This document shows positions 45,065 to 54,027 of a DNA stretch of 64,000 nucleotides, piece after piece. Under the pieces are notes generated by a model. That model searched no databases. It worked only from the letters and a program-made list of their open reading frames with translations, and was not told the DNA's origin. How positions within the stretch are numbered: the stretch's first letter is position 1; each line of letters opens with the position of its first letter. The stretch is taken from NCBI GenBank assembly GCA_964621445.1, contig CAZUNO010000002.1, positions 124,001-188,000 of the forward strand, given 5' to 3'. The translations under genes were made by a program, and so were the position numbers. Source of the stretch: CAZUNO01 sp964621445 [NCBI: Candidatus Hadarchaeota archaeon] (lineage in GTDB: Archaea; CAYQAE01; CAYVLA01).

Positions 45065-46315
45065 TTGATTAACTCAATTAATATCACCGGTAAATTGAAT
45101 CAGTACCTGGATATCCTAGCCAGGATTTGCTTATTTCTCGTATGGATAGCACTGATGTCACCCGCTGTGAACTGTTTTGATGATTCTAACAGAGCAAAGG
45201 TCCTTTACATTGGTGACACCGGCTTTGAAACCTGGCGGGATATCGCCGGAGACCCCCTCTTGATCACCACAGCGGTCCCAGCAAGTGTGGGTCATTTTCC
45301 AAGTGATCAAATTGAAAGGTACATGAGGCAATACATTCCCAGGACTTACACAAGGTACTCATCTGATGTGGACCTGCTCATACTGAGTGATACAGACCGC
45401 CAGCTTTTCACCACGAAGCAACAAACCTGGTTCAAGAAGGGCGTTTTTGAGGAAGGCCAAGGATTAATCATGGCTGGAGGGCTTGAGGCCTTCGGAGGAG
45501 CCGGGTGGGGGAGTTCCTGGGAGGGTTCCTCAGTTGCTGATGTACTCCCCGTGAATCTTTTGACCGGTGAGGTATGGAATCTGCATCCATTCCATGCCAG
45601 ACCAACCGAGGAATCGTCAAATCATCCCCTAATCACCTCCCTCCCCTGGAACACTATGCCCACTTTTGGCGGTATGAATAGGGTAACCACCAAGACATGG
45701 GCGGAGGTGCTTCTGAAGGCAGCTGGACCTGGAATTAGCTCCTCCGAGAATCTACCGGTTCTAGTCCATGGGGAAGTGGGGGAGGGTTCATCTCTGGCCC
45801 ATACACCTGACTGGAACCCTGGTTGGGGAGGCAGGGTTATGAGGGAATGGGAGTATTACCCAGATTATCTGATTAATATGGCATATCTGATGGTCGGTGT
45901 TTCCATACCGCAGAATCTGCAGTTATCACACCTGGTGAGAACCGAGTTGGCAAACCATATTCAGCGGATGAGCGTCACCCTGTCCTTTCTCGAGTTCGCC
46001 GAGGATTTTGGCGCCAACATACACCCCCTGGAAATGCGTCTATCAAAGGCAGCCCAAATGAAGGATGAGGCCGATGCTTTGTATATCGATCAGGATCTTG
46101 AGGCTGTTCTGGAAAAGATGAGGCAGGTCCGGGATCTGATGGATGATATAAACCAGCAGGCCATAGAACTCAAGGACAGGGCCCTTGTCTGGGTCTACGC
46201 CGTGGAGTGGCTGGCGGTCACCGGAACCTTCCTTGTGTGTGGGTTCATTCTGTGGACTTTGATGGTCCGTAAGAGATTCTATAAAAGAGTGGAGATGACC
46301 AAATTACAGGGTTAA
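45065..46315 (+). CDS. GATase1-like membrane-anchored protein, paralogue 2
   Basis: A 416-residue protein: N-terminal hydrophobic segment (LARICLFLVWIALMSPAV), outer domain RAKVLYIGDTGFETWRD, RYMRQYIPRTYTRY, GGLEAFGG, ADVLPV and HPLITSLPWNTMP, then FAEDFGANIHPL near residue 320, then RALVWVYAVEWLAVTG into the last membrane segment. Loop and strand order fit GATase1_like (DUF1355). It converges with paralogue 3. Role unknown. Confidence 0.7.
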   Translation: MINSINITGKLNQYLDILARICLFLVWIALMSPAVNCFDDSNRAKVLYIGDTGFETWRDIAGDPLLITTAVPASVGHFPSDQIERYMRQYIPRTYTRYSSDVDLLILSDTDRQLFTTKQQTWFKKGVFEEGQGLIMAGGLEAFGGAGWGSSWEGSSVADVLPVNLLTGEVWNLHPFHARPTEESSNHPLITSLPWNTMPTFGGMNRVTTKTWAEVLLKAAGPGISSSENLPVLVHGEVGEGSSLAHTPDWNPGWGGRVMREWEYYPDYLINMAYLMVGVSIPQNLQLSHLVRTELANHIQRMSVTLSFLEFAEDFGANIHPLEMRLSKAAQMKDEADALYIDQDLEAVLEKMRQVRDLMDDINQQAIELKDRALVWVYAVEWLAVTGTFLVCGFILWTLMVRKRFYKRVEMTKLQG

Positions 46316-46371
46316 ACTAGCTTGTGTGAAAAGGTTTCCAATATAATATCCAATGACACGAAACAAGGACC

Positions 46372-47703
46372 TTAATCATCCCCAATCATGTGAGTGGTTT
46401 TGACAGCATGGTATAATTTGCGGCGGATCATAACCGACCACAGAAAAACCCCCGCGATCATGGCCGTCCCGCTTATCACCAGCCACTCAATGAGATACAC
46501 CCAAAAGAGGGCGCGTTGTTTGACTTCCATAGCTTTTACCTCTAGCTCGTCAAGCTTTTGGTGAACCTGGTCATATATCTCCAGTGCCTGTTCAAAATTC
46601 AATTCAATATATGCGGGCATTGCACTCTGGGATAAATCCTCGACCTCATCCAGATCCTTGACCAGGTGAAGTGTATTTGCGCCGAAGGAATCACAGAATT
46701 CGATTAGGCTCACGATTAACGACTTCCTATTCATTACATCGAACATGCTCTCCCTCAGGCGATGCGCGAGTTCGACATCCTGGGGTACCGGTCGACGATC
46801 CATGTAGATCATGAGATTTGCTCCAAAATCCAGGGCATATTCCCAGGGATCAGCTCTCGTGCACATGCTGTGGGACTGACCGGGCTCTGAGCTGGGGCCT
46901 ATTATCTCCCCGCTCACGGCAAAGGTACGAGCGCCGCCGTCTAGTTCCCAGGTAACCATTGCCGGATGCTGGGAAAAGGAAACGCTCTCAATATAGGCCA
47001 GCATTTGAGCCCCCGCCCTGAGCTTGACCAAGTTGTGGTGAAAATTACTCATGAAAGGCTGTTTTCGGTCCCAGGGAAGGCTACTCATGAAATCATTCTC
47101 TGGCTCATTGATCTTCATGAAGAGGCGGTACTTCGGTTTCATGATGTAGGTATTCTCTACACACTCCACCGGGAGTATGTCCCCCACGGCTGTACCGCCC
47201 CATGAAGGACGGCCAAATGCACCCCCAAAACTTTCCCAACCCCCGAACATCACCAAACCCAACCCACCCCTTCTGGGCCCCCGCGCCAGCATCTCTATGT
47301 ACTTATCACCCAAAGCCAAAGTATTGGCATTGGCCAGCACGATAACGTCAAAACGGGTATTAAGATCCTGGTAGGTGCGAGGCATATATAGACGGATGAA
47401 TCGGTAGACATCGGTCTCGGCGTCCGCCCTCATTGCCGGTGCCGGACCAAATCCAGCCCAGTCCCTGAGCGTAGCCTGCACGAAGCTCATACGGAACAAG
47501 GGATCTGATCTCATCCACCAAAAGGGGGCAGAACGAGCCAGACACCCGATGTATATTACCCCAATCCTTTCATCATTGGATGGGGCTGCCATGGCCATAG
47601 GTCCCAAGGCAAGGAGGGCTACCAAGATAATGAACCCAACATACATTCCCCGGATTGGATGGACCAGGCGGCTTTCCGACCCTTTTCCCCTATCTTGAAT
47701 CAA
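46372..47703 (-). CDS. GATase1-like membrane-anchored protein, paralogue 3
   Basis: A 443-residue protein with a signal peptide (ILVALLALGPMAMA) and the core YLRIR-type strand order: ERIGVIYIGCLA, FIRLYMPRTYQDL, GGWESFGG, GDILPVE. FCDSFGANTLHL and RALFWVYLIEWLVISG give the shared C-terminal module ahead of one membrane segment. It is tandem with paralogue 4 (131 bases apart, same strand). Confidence 0.7.
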   Translation of the reverse strand: MIQDRGKGSESRLVHPIRGMYVGFIILVALLALGPMAMAAPSNDERIGVIYIGCLARSAPFWWMRSDPLFRMSFVQATLRDWAGFGPAPAMRADAETDVYRFIRLYMPRTYQDLNTRFDVIVLANANTLALGDKYIEMLARGPRRGGLGLVMFGGWESFGGAFGRPSWGGTAVGDILPVECVENTYIMKPKYRLFMKINEPENDFMSSLPWDRKQPFMSNFHHNLVKLRAGAQMLAYIESVSFSQHPAMVTWELDGGARTFAVSGEIIGPSSEPGQSHSMCTRADPWEYALDFGANLMIYMDRRPVPQDVELAHRLRESMFDVMNRKSLIVSLIEFCDSFGANTLHLVKDLDEVEDLSQSAMPAYIELNFEQALEIYDQVHQKLDELEVKAMEVKQRALFWVYLIEWLVISGTAMIAGVFLWSVMIRRKLYHAVKTTHMIGDD

Positions 47704-47834
47704 ATCTGATCCCCATTTACATTAACGGAATATTTCTCTAATGGAAAACTCGGGGATAGCGTATATATTTTGCGCGTAACATCTATCAAAGCGTCGGGTT
47801 ATCGGAAAGCAGCAACTCACGAAAAATGGCCAGT

Positions 47835-49106
47835 CTATGATTTGAAGCTTGTAGTTTTCACTTCTTTATAGGCCGACCTTCTCACCATCAGCGTCCAGAG
47901 TACCGCGCCGCTTAACATGCTGGTCCCAGAAACGGTAAACCACTCAATTACGTAAACCCAGAAAAGTGCCTCATCCTTGGCCTCCATGGCCTGGGTCGAT
48001 GCCTTGTCAAGGCTTTCCAGCCCGTTCTCCACGGCGGCCAGTGCTTCCTCGTACTCTCCGTTAACGTAAAATCGGATTACCTTTTTCCTACTTTCTTCAG
48101 ACTCCATCAGGGTATTCGATGCCTTCTGGGTGTTTGCACCGAACTTCTCTGCGAAATCGATAACTGAAATCGCATACCTCCTCACGGAGAAAAACCTTGT
48201 CAGACTGGTTCGAAGTTCCATTACCAGGGACATGTCCTGGGGTATTTCAACTCTGGCTATCCAGTAAATCATATTGCTAACTATAATGGGAGCGAAATCG
48301 GATCTATGGAAATCCTCTGGACCGTTCCCTCCCCAGTCATGTACAAAGGCCTCGCTCATACCCTCACCCATTTCGCTATAAACCAGCACCGGACTGTTTG
48401 CAGGATACCTGTCGGTTTTCCCGACCACCACAGAGCCCTGCCTCGCGGTCACCCTGTTTCGGCAGAACAGTGGGATGGTGTTCCAGGGAATGTTCTTCAC
48501 CAGCGGATGGTCCTTATGCTCCTCGGGAACCACAAGATGGTACTTCTTGTCCAGAGTCCAGAAATCCCTGTGACAATCAACCGGGAGTATCTCTCCAATG
48601 GTGGTGCCCTGCCAGCTGGGATGATTTAGAGAACCTCCAAAGGACTGGGGACCACCTGCCATCAGGAAGCCAAGGCCGTATTCCAGAACACCCTTATTTA
48701 CCCACCGCTGGATTTTCTCCGGGAAAAACGGTTCTCTGGCATCCGTTATTATCACCACATCGTATCCTTCGGTAACTTGCCTTTCCACCCGGGGGAAGTA
48801 AACCCTTAGTGTCCTGGCCGCCACGCTTATGGTCTGATATTCCCCGGTAAGAAACTCCACCGGGACCGGATTCAAATCTATCATGGGGTCTTCGGCCATT
48901 AATGGGGTGACAAAGCCGGCCTCCATAAGTGCATCGCCCATGAACAGGACACGGATCATGCCCGTCTCCGGGTCGACCTTTGGCTCGACGCTCAAAGCTA
49001 TGTTGAGAGCCAGAAGCATGACGAGGTAGGCCAACATGATCTTCATGATAGAGGTCAGGTAAGATGCTTCCCAAAATCTGGGTAGATTGATCCTATCATC
49101 GTTCAA
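47835..49106 (-). CDS. GATase1-like membrane-anchored protein, paralogue 4
   Basis: A 423-residue protein with an N-terminal signal (IMLAYLVMLLALNIALS), MIRVLFMGDALMEAGF, TLRVYFPRVERQ, GGPQSFGG, GEILPVD and HPLVKNIPWNTIP. The C-terminal module reads FAEKFGANTQKA and EALFWVYVIEWFTVSG. Of the five copies this fits the GATase1_like fold best. It is the first of the two tandem minus-strand copies. Confidence 0.72.
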   Translation of the reverse strand: MNDDRINLPRFWEASYLTSIMKIMLAYLVMLLALNIALSVEPKVDPETGMIRVLFMGDALMEAGFVTPLMAEDPMIDLNPVPVEFLTGEYQTISVAARTLRVYFPRVERQVTEGYDVVIITDAREPFFPEKIQRWVNKGVLEYGLGFLMAGGPQSFGGSLNHPSWQGTTIGEILPVDCHRDFWTLDKKYHLVVPEEHKDHPLVKNIPWNTIPLFCRNRVTARQGSVVVGKTDRYPANSPVLVYSEMGEGMSEAFVHDWGGNGPEDFHRSDFAPIIVSNMIYWIARVEIPQDMSLVMELRTSLTRFFSVRRYAISVIDFAEKFGANTQKASNTLMESEESRKKVIRFYVNGEYEEALAAVENGLESLDKASTQAMEAKDEALFWVYVIEWFTVSGTSMLSGAVLWTLMVRRSAYKEVKTTSFKS

Positions 49107-49213
49107 CTTAATCGCTCCTAGCCTGTAGGATTTCCCTGGTCATGGGTATTGATCAAGGTTTGTTAATTCTTCCTTTGATCCCTTACAATTTCCGGTTGGT
49201 TGAATTCCCAATA

Positions 49214-49750
49214 TCAGATATATGATAGATCCTTTAGTTTCCCCATTATTGCCCTTGCACTATCCTCCGGGGTCTGCTTCTCCGTATCCACTACGATCTC
49301 TGGGTTTTCCGGTTCCTGGTACGGATCTTGAATTCCGGTCATGTCCTTGATCTCCCCCTTAAGTGCCTTTTCGTACAACCCCTTGGGGTCTCTCTGAATG
49401 CAGGTGTCAATTGTAGCCTTGGCAAAAACCTCTACGAAATTGCCGAGCTCCTCCCGGGCATAGCGCCTTATCTCCCGGTAAGGAGATATGAGACAAACTA
49501 TGACCGCGGCGCCGTGCTTTACCAAGAGTTTACTCATGTGTATGACTCTCTTGTTATGTAGAGAACGGTCCTCCTTGGAGAAACCTAGATCCGGGGAAAG
49601 CTTTTCCCTCACCCAATCCCCGTCAAAGACCTCAACTGCCAAATCCTCTCCCTCCAGCATCGGCGCCAGTTCATTGGCTATTGTCGTCTTTCCGGACCCC
49701 GGGAGCCCGGTGATCCAGATCACGAATCCTCTTCCATTACTCTCCTTCAT
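49214..49750 (-). CDS. cysC: Adenylyl-sulfate (APS) kinase
   Basis: A 178-residue kinase. ITGLPGSGKTTIANEL is the P-loop, VFDGDWVREKLSPDLGFS the APS-binding run and HNKRVIHM and CLISPYREIR follow. It turns APS to PAPS. Its start overlaps the stop of the upstream alkaline-phosphatase-fold gene by four bases, and with the ATP sulfurylase at 52120 it forms a complete PAPS supply in one operon. Confidence 0.93.
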   Translation of the reverse strand: MKESNGRGFVIWITGLPGSGKTTIANELAPMLEGEDLAVEVFDGDWVREKLSPDLGFSKEDRSLHNKRVIHMSKLLVKHGAAVIVCLISPYREIRRYAREELGNFVEVFAKATIDTCIQRDPKGLYEKALKGEIKDMTGIQDPYQEPENPEIVVDTEKQTPEDSARAIMGKLKDLSYI

Positions 49751-51111
49751 AGAATCTTACCTCTAATATCTGCAGGCACTGGAAGTCCAAGGCATTCTAG
49801 AACAGTTGGGGCCACATCAAGGATGTTGGCTGGTCGCCATTCGGGTTGGTGATGATCGTCTGATAGTATGTATACTCCTTCCTTGGCGTGAACCGCATCG
49901 TCCGGCCCGGTGTCATTTCTGCTCAGGTAAAAATCCGGATGGCCGACCGTTCCCGCCGATCGCCAGGCCAGTTCGTCGAGGTATACCATCATGTCTGGCG
50001 GATCCCCCCTACATGGATTGAAATAACGTTCGGGGTAGATTACCTCGGTGTTCCAGCTCTCCCCATTTGGACCGTTTATGTCCCTGATCTCCCCGGCCAA
50101 TTGATCCCTGACTTCCTGGTACTTGTCCGGGTGTACCGTGCCTATTTCCTCCCTTCCTTTCACATTCAGGAATATCCTGGCGTAGTACCCTCCCCAACCC
50201 CAGGCCCTAGTCTTGCTCCAGTCTATCTCGGCTTTAGAGAAACGTCTAACCTCCTTCGGCTGCTTCATCGACAGGTATCCACTGGAGGCCAACCACTGGT
50301 TAATGCAAAAGGCCCCCTTCATGGCCTGGGCACCATGATCCGATACTATCAATATGGATGTGTCATCTGGCAGTAATCTCTTGAGTCTACCAACCCAGTC
50401 ATCGAGTAACGAGTAATACTCGGGGATCGCTTCCTGAAAGGGATTTCCCTCCTCGTACAGGTGGTGGGCGGGATCGAAAAATTTCCAAAATGCGTGATGA
50501 ATTCGGTCAAGTCCTATCTCCACAAAGGTGAAGAGATCCCAGTCCTTTTCCTTCATGAGATGCTCTATCAGCCTGAACCTCTTCTCAGTCATGTCATGGA
50601 GGCCCTTCAACAGGGTCTTCCGATCATCCACCCTAAATTCCACATCGGTGACGTAATCCCCCACCAGATTTCTGATCTCCCGGGCCAGTTCCGGGGGATA
50701 GGTGTAACGTTTGGAGGTATCGGGGGTTATGAACCCGGAGACCAGCCAACCTTCCATGGGTCTAGGTGGATAGGTCGGTGGAACACCGACCACGCAGCTC
50801 TTGCCACCCGCTCTCCCAATACGATCCCAAAGTGTAGGTTGCTTGATGGATGCGGACGAAGCGATCCACATGTTTTGATAGGAGTTATTCTTCCGGTGCC
50901 TAAAACCGTAAAGACCGAGCTGTCCAGGGTCCTTTCCGGTCATCATGGACATCCAGGCCGGTATGGTTATGGGAGGATCAGAACTCCTAAGGGGCCCCCT
51001 TACTCCATCCTCCGCCATTTCTGTGATATTGGGAATTCGTTCCTTCAGCTCGTCGAAAACCAGGTCGGGAGCTGCACAATCCAAGCCCATAATTACGAAC
51101 TTGTCCTTCAC
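49747..51111 (-). CDS. Alkaline-phosphatase-fold phosphohydrolase
   Basis: A 454-residue enzyme of the type I phosphodiesterase / nucleotide pyrophosphatase type: VIMGLDCAAPDLV (first metal Asp), TIPAWMSMMTGKDPG (likely nucleophile Thr), ILIVSDHGAQ (metal D and H). A single soluble domain. Between DHH and cysC with four-base overlaps on both sides. It may release phosphate or sulfate from a nucleotide or ester in this pathway; substrate unknown. Confidence 0.85.
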   Translation of the reverse strand: MKDKFVIMGLDCAAPDLVFDELKERIPNITEMAEDGVRGPLRSSDPPITIPAWMSMMTGKDPGQLGLYGFRHRKNNSYQNMWIASSASIKQPTLWDRIGRAGGKSCVVGVPPTYPPRPMEGWLVSGFITPDTSKRYTYPPELAREIRNLVGDYVTDVEFRVDDRKTLLKGLHDMTEKRFRLIEHLMKEKDWDLFTFVEIGLDRIHHAFWKFFDPAHHLYEEGNPFQEAIPEYYSLLDDWVGRLKRLLPDDTSILIVSDHGAQAMKGAFCINQWLASSGYLSMKQPKEVRRFSKAEIDWSKTRAWGWGGYYARIFLNVKGREEIGTVHPDKYQEVRDQLAGEIRDINGPNGESWNTEVIYPERYFNPCRGDPPDMMVYLDELAWRSAGTVGHPDFYLSRNDTGPDDAVHAKEGVYILSDDHHQPEWRPANILDVAPTVLECLGLPVPADIRGKIL

Positions 51112-52130
51112 TGCGACCTCTCCTCCACGTATTGAATAGCAACATCCGTCATTTTTTCGACTTCTCCCTTGGGAAGTACCATGCCTACAACCTCGGGCTT
51201 GCCACCTGCCGAATATCCTTTAAGACGAGCGGTTTTGATCAGGGGTATGAGATTAGGCGTATTTCCCGTCCTCCGCACATAGAGTCTTGCATTTTCATGG
51301 CCCATGTTCCGGACAATGACCGCTATTTTTCGCCCCTTTTCCTGCAGGGCCTTTTTTCTGGCAATGATTGATGTTAGATGCATCTCGGTATCTATCGTCT
51401 TGACCACGACTTGATTTCTATTCTCAACATCGGAACCGAGAATTCTATCTATTTCCGCACCCACTGCCTTCTTGTTTTCAACCCAGGAGTCTATGCGTAA
51501 GAGTTCTCTGGGATGTGAGAGGTTCTCGAGCAGTATTGATGGAGCCAACTCAACCGTTCTTTTTTCGTTCGCCATGTAGTTGGAATCGATCAGGTTAGTA
51601 ACTTTGAATAGTTCCTGTATATCCAGGTCGTTCGAAAGCGTAATCTTCTCGACCCTTTTTTTCAATGGGTGGTTCAACAAGCGTTTCCCAAGATCTCCGC
51701 ACATACCAATGGCCGCTAATAGGTCAACTCGATCCACAAGCCAGGAGAGAAAAAGGGCATTTGACTCCGGAGGAGAACCCGGGAAATTATCGGGGTGTAG
51801 AAACTTCACACCGCCAATCCCGCTTGGTGGATTGGAGTGGTGATCAATCCACACTAGCTGTGAGTCCAGTTGGTTATTCATCTCCCTCAGCTTTTCCCCC
51901 GATACTGCAAGATCCAGGCCTAAAACCAAGTCGGGATTTTTATCATCTATTCTCTTGAGCTCGTCTTCAAAATCGGTATAGTTCCCGATGGGAGGCGTTT
52001 GGTTGACGCAAACAGAACCCTCCATGGACATGATCATCGTCGCCGAAGCAATGCCATCCGCGTCCCAGTGGTGAAGGATTCCAATGGAATAGGAGCTTTC
52101 AAGTATATGGAAGAGATCTTCACTGGACAA
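51108..52130 (-). CDS. DHH family phosphoesterase
   Basis: A 340-residue protein. The three DHH motifs are seen: ILHHWDADGIASA, DLVLGLDLAVS and WIDHHSNPP; DHHA1-type sequence fills the C-terminus (SAGGKPEVVGMVL). Family members include oligoribonucleases and pAp phosphatases. In a PAPS operon the likely job is to clear 3'-phosphoadenosine 5'-phosphate, a by-product of sulfotransferases (inference). Start overlaps the Sat end by eleven bases. Confidence 0.83.
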   Translation of the reverse strand: MSSEDLFHILESSYSIGILHHWDADGIASATMIMSMEGSVCVNQTPPIGNYTDFEDELKRIDDKNPDLVLGLDLAVSGEKLREMNNQLDSQLVWIDHHSNPPSGIGGVKFLHPDNFPGSPPESNALFLSWLVDRVDLLAAIGMCGDLGKRLLNHPLKKRVEKITLSNDLDIQELFKVTNLIDSNYMANEKRTVELAPSILLENLSHPRELLRIDSWVENKKAVGAEIDRILGSDVENRNQVVVKTIDTEMHLTSIIARKKALQEKGRKIAVIVRNMGHENARLYVRRTGNTPNLIPLIKTARLKGYSAGGKPEVVGMVLPKGEVEKMTDVAIQYVEERSQ

Positions 52131-53265
52131 AGGGATTCTCCCATTTCAATACTATATCCGCTATCTCGGGTCGCATTATCTCCGGAGGGGGCCTTTCATT
52201 TCGATCCAGCATTTCCCGGATCCTGGTACCGCTGAAGTTGATGTGATCCTCCGGAGGGTGGGGGCAGGTCTTTTCATTTGCCACCCCTCTGCATCTCCTG
52301 CAGTGGAAAAATGACTTGAAGAATAATGGAGAAATTCCCAAGTCCGGGAACTCCTCAAAGATCTCCTGAGCTGCAAAGGGGGGGTAATAATTTCCAACCC
52401 CAGCGTGGTCCCTGCCCACGATAAAATGTGTGCATCCGTGGTTCTTCCTCATAATTGCGTGCAGTATGGCCTCCCGGGGACCGGCATACCTCATCTCAAA
52501 CTGGAGTATGACCAGGACAGCTCTTTCCTTCAGATAATAATTCTCCATGAGGGCCTGGTAGGCCTCGATTATCAAGTCATCCTTGAAATCCCCTGACTTC
52601 TTCCTCCCTATTACGGGGTTTATCATCACCCCATCAGTAAAGCTTAGTGCCGTTTTTTGTAGGTACTCATGTCCCAGATGGGGCACGTTTCTGGTCTGGA
52701 AACCGACAACGGTGCGCCAACCCTTTTCCCTGAATAGTATCCTGGTTTCAAGAGGCATCAGGTGCAGATTAGGGTATGAGCTGGGAGGTGGGTCCACTAG
52801 GGATATGTCCCCTCCAATTAGAAAATCTCCGCGGGAAAAGGTCTTGGCAACTCCCGGATGTCTCGAGTCCTTGGTTCCAAATACCGCCTGAGCATGACGC
52901 TTCTTATCCAGGGGGAAAATCTCCTCAACATCCATTACCGCTATCAAATCTCCCTGGTTAGTCAAAGCCACGCGGTCCTGTTCATCAAGTTCTCTGGCCC
53001 TGCTTTCTTCCACATCGAGAATTATGGGGATGGTCCACGGAACATCATTTGAGAGCCTCATATGATCGAGGATATTCTCGTAATCCCGGGAACCCACAAA
53101 GCCGGTAAGAGGTGAAAATACACCCCTGGCGATATTCTGGCAATCCATGGCCAGCTCGTCATTGATGACTATGCTGGGAAGCTCCCGGGATTCCTCCTCC
53201 AGACGATCTCTTTCTCTCCCCCTAGCTACCCTGTTGGTTAGAGACCCTCCATGGGGACGGATCAT
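52120..53265 (-). CDS. sat: Sulfate adenylyltransferase (ATP sulfurylase)
   Basis: A 381-residue enzyme. GFQTRNVPHLGHEYLQ gives the Q-x-RN and HxGH nucleotide-binding motifs, GRDHAGVGNYYPP the second, and FSGTRIREML closes it. The cysteines in CRRCRGVANEKTCPH may bind zinc. Makes APS from sulfate and ATP. It follows the RHH gene by nine bases and leads the four-enzyme run. Confidence 0.94.
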   Translation of the reverse strand: MIRPHGGSLTNRVARGRERDRLEEESRELPSIVINDELAMDCQNIARGVFSPLTGFVGSRDYENILDHMRLSNDVPWTIPIILDVEESRARELDEQDRVALTNQGDLIAVMDVEEIFPLDKKRHAQAVFGTKDSRHPGVAKTFSRGDFLIGGDISLVDPPPSSYPNLHLMPLETRILFREKGWRTVVGFQTRNVPHLGHEYLQKTALSFTDGVMINPVIGRKKSGDFKDDLIIEAYQALMENYYLKERAVLVILQFEMRYAGPREAILHAIMRKNHGCTHFIVGRDHAGVGNYYPPFAAQEIFEEFPDLGISPLFFKSFFHCRRCRGVANEKTCPHPPEDHINFSGTRIREMLDRNERPPPEIMRPEIADIVLKWENPFVQ

Positions 53266-53274
53266 TTATCTTCC

Positions 53275-53502
53275 TCAGTCAATATATCCAAGCGCCCTTA
53301 GCCTTTCCTTTACCCTTTCCTCATCCTCTTCCGTGAAGGGGTCTTCTTCCTCCTGGACATCTTCGGCTATTACTTCGCGCAAGACGTAGGCCACATAGCT
53401 TGATACAGAGGTGAAACCCGTGTCCTCAATTCGGTCCCTTATCTTTTCGAAAAGGGGCGTCGGAATGGACACAGTAGTGAACTTCTTTTTTTCCTCAGAC
53501 AT
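53275..53502 (-). CDS. Ribbon-helix-helix (CopG-like) regulator
   Basis: A 75-residue protein: KKKFTTVSIPTPLFEKIRD (beta strand plus helix) and FTSVSSYVAYVLREVI form an RHH fold, followed by an acidic tail. The start is MSEEKKKF at 53502; an earlier TTG has no support. First in the sat operon, so it may regulate it or act as a partner. A TATA-like TTTTTAAAT lies about 30 bases ahead. Confidence 0.75.
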   Translation of the reverse strand: MSEEKKKFTTVSIPTPLFEKIRDRIEDTGFTSVSSYVAYVLREVIAEDVQEEEDPFTEEDEERVKERLRALGYID

Positions 53503-53563
53503 GAACAATCTCAATGAGATATAATTAGCCCATTTAAAAATCTTTATCGGGCCAAAAAATAAA

Positions 53564-53779
53564 TCATGTGCCCTGCACGGTATCTAATGGGGTTTTCTCC
53601 AAAGGCGCGGGGTGAATAAATAGAAGATTAAGCAAACCTGCACCGAGGATCACCAAGGCCCCCGTTAAACCGGTTCCCAGATGCCCGATATAGACCCCGG
53701 CTACCATCAATAGCAATCCTGCTATCATGGGGGTCTCTATAGCATCAAGCCAATGATAATCCCTTTCTTCGTTCTCCAT
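53564..53779 (-). CDS. Small two-helix membrane protein
   Basis: A 71-residue protein from MENEERDYHWLDAIETP with two membrane segments (AGLLLMVAGVYIGHLG, GALVILGAGLLNLLFI). Upstream in-frame codons have no start that fits the TATTTATATTT box at 53822-53832. Unknown role. Confidence 0.55.
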   Translation of the reverse strand: MENEERDYHWLDAIETPMIAGLLLMVAGVYIGHLGTGLTGALVILGAGLLNLLFIHPAPLEKTPLDTVQGT

Positions 53780-54027
53780 AGAAATCAATGAAATTTGACT
53801 AATTCTAGTATGACGCAATGAAATATAAATATTGCGGATCTTTAAAAGAAAAGGAACTTTCCATGAATAGACCTCTCGGCTGCCGGCCAAACACCCTATT
53901 CCATATTCAATTATCCTCAATTTAGGTGTTTTAAAGGGATCGCGGATACCCTAATTCAGGACAACTGAATATTGAACGGCTAGAAACCCTTTCTTCTACG
54001 AATACTGGTCCTTTACTTCCCATTTTT

